Assembly: GCF_031845375.1 (NCBI RefSeq) | Contig: NZ_JAVREK010000019.1 | Location: forward strand, 1 to 64,000 | DNA length: 64,000 nt | DNA from: Streptomonospora wellingtoniae | GTDB taxonomy: Bacteria > Actinomycetota > Actinomycetes > Streptosporangiales > Streptosporangiaceae | Direction: 5' to 3' | Part shown: positions 61,897-64,000 of the stretch, piece after piece | Position numbering within the stretch: position 1 is the first letter of the stretch | Layout of the letters: each line of letters starts with the position of its first letter | Position numbers and translations under genes: made by a program | Notes under the pieces: generated by a model | Told to the model about the DNA's origin: nothing | What the model saw: only the letters and a program-made list of their open reading frames with translations | Databases searched by the model: none

Positions 61897-62928
61897 ATGG
61901 GCGAGACAGGTGTGACGAATCCGCCGGGACTGGACCTGCAGCGGCTGGGGGAGTACCTGGAGCAGGCGATCCCCGGCATGCTCGCCGGTCCGCTCACCGG
62001 CGAGGTCATCGCCGGAGGGCGCTCCAACCTCACCTACAGCGTCACCGACGGCCGGGGCCGCTGGGTCGTGCGCCGGCCGCCGCTGGGCCATGTGCTGCCG
62101 ACCGCCCACGACATGGGCCGTGAGCACCGCGTCGTCACCGCCCTCGACGACACCCCCGTCCCGGTTCCGCGCACCGTGCTGCTGTGCCAGGACACCGAGG
62201 TGATCGGGGCCCCGTTCTACGTCATGGAGTACGTCGAGGGGATGCCGTACCGCAGCGCCGAGCAGCTCGACTCGCTCGGTGCCTCCCGTACCGGCACCAT
62301 CGCCGCGTCGATGATCGACACCCTGGTTGACCTGCACTCCGTCGACCCCGCGAGCGTCGGCCTGGCCGACTTCGGACGGCCCGAAGGGTTTCTGGAGCGG
62401 CAGCTGCGCCGCTGGCGGAAGCAGCTGGAGGCCTCGCGCAGCCGCGAGCTGCCCGGCATCGACAAGCTGCACGAGCGCCTCGGCGCAGAGGTTCCGGACT
62501 CGCCCCAGCCGACGGTCGTCCACGGCGACTACCGCCTGGACAACCTGCTCGTGGGCGCCGACGACGAGATCAAGGCCGTGCTGGACTGGGAGATGTCCAC
62601 ACTCGGCGACCCGCTGACCGACCTGGCGCTGATCATCACCTACAGCAGCGCCGCCCTGGTCGGCAGCAGCACCGTCAGCAACGCGCACACCGCCGAGGGC
62701 TACCCCGACGCCGACGAGATCATCGCGCGCTACGCCGAGCGGTCGGGCCGCGACGTCTCGTCCCTCGACTGGTACGTGGGCCTGGCCTTCTTCAAGCTCG
62801 CGGTGATCCTGGAGGGCATCCACTACCGCCACAGCAAGGGCCAGACGGTCGGCGACGACTTCGACCGGATCGGTGACGTGGTGCCGGTCCTGGTCGACGG
62901 CGGGCTCAGGTACCTCGACGGCTCCTGA
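61897..62928 (+). CDS. Aminoglycoside-phosphotransferase-fold protein (ACAD10/11-like)
   Basis: A protein of 343 residues with the kinase-like APH fold: IAGGRSNLTYSVTDGRGRWVVRRPP (nucleotide loop and Lys/Arg region), VMEYVEGMPYRS (hinge), VVHGDYRLDNLLV (catalytic loop) and AVLDWEMSTLGDPLTDLALI (metal-binding Asp). This subgroup is linked in bacteria to acyl-CoA dehydrogenases; the vertebrate counterparts ACAD10/11 phosphorylate 4-hydroxy-acids. Antibiotic resistance is unlikely. ATG 61897 is chosen because GGGAG precedes it; GTG 61885 is also in frame. Its 3' end overlaps the convergent gene by 23 bp. Confidence 0.88.
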   Translation: MGETGVTNPPGLDLQRLGEYLEQAIPGMLAGPLTGEVIAGGRSNLTYSVTDGRGRWVVRRPPLGHVLPTAHDMGREHRVVTALDDTPVPVPRTVLLCQDTEVIGAPFYVMEYVEGMPYRSAEQLDSLGASRTGTIAASMIDTLVDLHSVDPASVGLADFGRPEGFLERQLRRWRKQLEASRSRELPGIDKLHERLGAEVPDSPQPTVVHGDYRLDNLLVGADDEIKAVLDWEMSTLGDPLTDLALIITYSSAALVGSSTVSNAHTAEGYPDADEIIARYAERSGRDVSSLDWYVGLAFFKLAVILEGIHYRHSKGQTVGDDFDRIGDVVPVLVDGGLRYLDGS

Positions 62929-63925
62929 GCACCGGTGCGCCGGGCCCGCCGCTGCTCAGCCGGGCCCGGTCGTGCGGGGCGTCGAGGTCCTGCACCGGTC
63001 CGGCGGGGACGATGCGCCTGGGGTTCAGCGCCCCGTGGGTGAGGTAGTAGTGGCGCCGGATGTGGTCGAGGTCGGTGGAGCGCCGGAAGGCCGTCAGCGA
63101 GTAGAGCTCGCGGGTGTAGCCCCACAGGTTGGGGTAGTCCGCCAGGCGGCGGACGTTGGTCTTGAAGTGGGTGTGGTAGACGGGGTCGAACCGGATGAGG
63201 GTGACCCACAGCCGCACGTCGGCCTCGGTGATGTGGTCGCCGGTGAGGAAGCGCCGGGTTGCCAGCCGGTCCTCCAGTTCGTCCAGCGCCTCGAACAGCT
63301 CGTGCACGGCCGTGTCGTAGGCCTGCTGGTCGGGCGCGAAGCCGCAGCGGTAGACGCCGTTGTTCACGGCGGGATAGATGCGGGCGTCCAGCGCGTCGAT
63401 CTCGGAGCGCAGGTCCGCCGGGTAGAGCTCGACGTCGTGCTTGGCCCAGGCGTTGAAGCGGGTGTCGAGGTCGATGGTGATGTCGGGGAAGTTGTTGCTG
63501 ACGATCCGCCCGGTGGCGGTGTCCCACAGCACCGGCACCGAGATATGGCCGTCGTAGCCGGGCTCGGCGGCCTCGTAGGCCTCGCGCAGCAGAGTGAAGT
63601 GCCCCACCGTGTCGGGGCCGTGGCCGGGCCCCTCGCGGAAGGCCCAGCCGCGGCCGTCGCGGACGGGGTCGACGACGCCCACCGAGATCGCGTTCTCCAG
63701 CCCCTTGAGCTTGCGCACGATCAGGCTGCGGGTGGCCCACGGGCAGGCGTAGGAGGCGTAGATGTGGTAGCGACCCGCCTCGGCGGGGAACTCGGAGCCG
63801 CCGATGCGGCCCCGGAACGGGTAGGCGGGGCGCTGGAACGCCGCGCCCGCGGGCGCGGTCAGCCGGTCCCCGTAGTCGCCGTAGAACCCGAAGTCGACGG
63901 GTGTGGCGACGATGGCGGTGCGCAC
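62906..63925 (-). CDS. Glutathionyl-hydroquinone-reductase-like protein (omega/Xi GST)
   Basis: A protein of 339 residues. The thioredoxin-fold N-terminus has the catalytic Cys61 in YASYACPWATR, the CPWA motif of the ECM4/YqjG group. The C-terminal GST helical domain has NFPDITIDLDTRFN, NNGVYRCGFAPDQQAYD, FLTGDHITEADVRLWVTLIRFDPVY and HTHFKTNVRRLADYPNLWGY. These enzymes remove glutathione from glutathionyl-hydroquinones; since actinomycetes use mycothiol, the thiol partner here is probably different. The GTG start has GGGAGG 6 nt upstream. It is convergent with, and overlaps by 23 bp, the phosphotransferase-fold gene. Confidence 0.92.
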   Translation of the reverse strand: MRTAIVATPVDFGFYGDYGDRLTAPAGAAFQRPAYPFRGRIGGSEFPAEAGRYHIYASYACPWATRSLIVRKLKGLENAISVGVVDPVRDGRGWAFREGPGHGPDTVGHFTLLREAYEAAEPGYDGHISVPVLWDTATGRIVSNNFPDITIDLDTRFNAWAKHDVELYPADLRSEIDALDARIYPAVNNGVYRCGFAPDQQAYDTAVHELFEALDELEDRLATRRFLTGDHITEADVRLWVTLIRFDPVYHTHFKTNVRRLADYPNLWGYTRELYSLTAFRRSTDLDHIRRHYYLTHGALNPRRIVPAGPVQDLDAPHDRARLSSGGPGAPVLRSRRGT

Positions 63926-64000
63926 GTTGTGCCTCCCGGTGCGGACGACGGCTCCGGCGCGGTCCGGTCGCGCGGGCGCGTATCTGCTCCCGCATACCCG

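Noticed and set aside
61897..62928. Aminoglycoside resistance kinase
   Set aside because: The fold is shared, but the motifs (LDWEMSTLGDPLTDLA and the N-terminal pattern) belong to the ACAD10/11-like group.

Overview
The window is very GC-rich, with GTG and TTG starts, short intergenic gaps and many ATGA/GTGA stop-start overlaps. Together with an XRE/DUF397 regulator, an MbtH protein, IdeR/DmdR-type iron boxes and an aspartate decarboxylase, this points to a filamentous actinomycete. A Nocardiopsis/Thermobifida-like genome is my guess, but no rRNA is present to settle it. I saw no tRNA, rRNA, CRISPR array or intact insertion sequence.

Region 1 (3-16.8 kb) is the 3' part of a siderophore NRPS locus on the + strand. 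It encodes a truncated synthetase, (A)-T-C-A-T-E, whose complete A domain reads as serine and is followed by an epimerase. Next is a terminating synthetase, C-A-T-C-A-T-TE, overlapping it by 4 bp, then a siderophore-type N-acyltransferase, two paralogous EntS-like exporters flanking an MbtH protein, and a siderophore-interacting flavin reductase. Two iron boxes (15067 and 16754) sit before mbtH and the reductase. A third (37947) precedes a distant FhuF-like reductase, so iron scavenging, export and iron release look co-regulated.

Region 2 (18-27.4 kb) holds panD, a fused XRE-DUF5753-DUF397 regulator, an aldo/keto reductase with a divergent MmyB-type regulator, and a DUF397 remnant. It also holds a single protein joining an ECF sigma factor, a zinc-finger anti-sigma motif, one membrane helix and an extracytoplasmic GH128-like glycosidase, followed by an MFS pump and a DUF4352 protein.

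Region 3 (27.4-31.7 kb) is a vanillate O-demethylation operon (vanA-vanB-vanK, minus strand) with a divergent PadR-type repressor. It is bracketed by two copies of a long palindromic repeat.

Region 4 (31.8-41.2 kb) contains an AlkD-like DNA glycosylase, two RibD/DHFR-like proteins, an ArsR-SRPBCC-DHFR operon, a MOSC protein, a TetR with a 30-bp operator, the FhuF-like reductase, and a DrrAB-like efflux pair with a divergent TetR and tandem operators.

Region 5 (41.3-46.6 kb) is the least ordinary. A prolyl oligopeptidase, a 37-residue Asp/Ser/Thr-rich peptide and a JmjC/cupin oxygenase lie in a row on the minus strand and look like a small RiPP cassette. A Sfp-type phosphopantetheinyl transferase follows; it could activate the NRPS.

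Region 6 (46.6-64 kb) is mostly housekeeping and regulatory: a DeoR regulator, a polyprenol-phosphate glycosyltransferase, an FAD protein, a drug MFS, a MacB-like ABC exporter with a divergent two-component system, TetR, DUF421, dnaE, an aminoglycoside-phosphotransferase-fold protein and a glutathionyl-hydroquinone-reductase-like protein.
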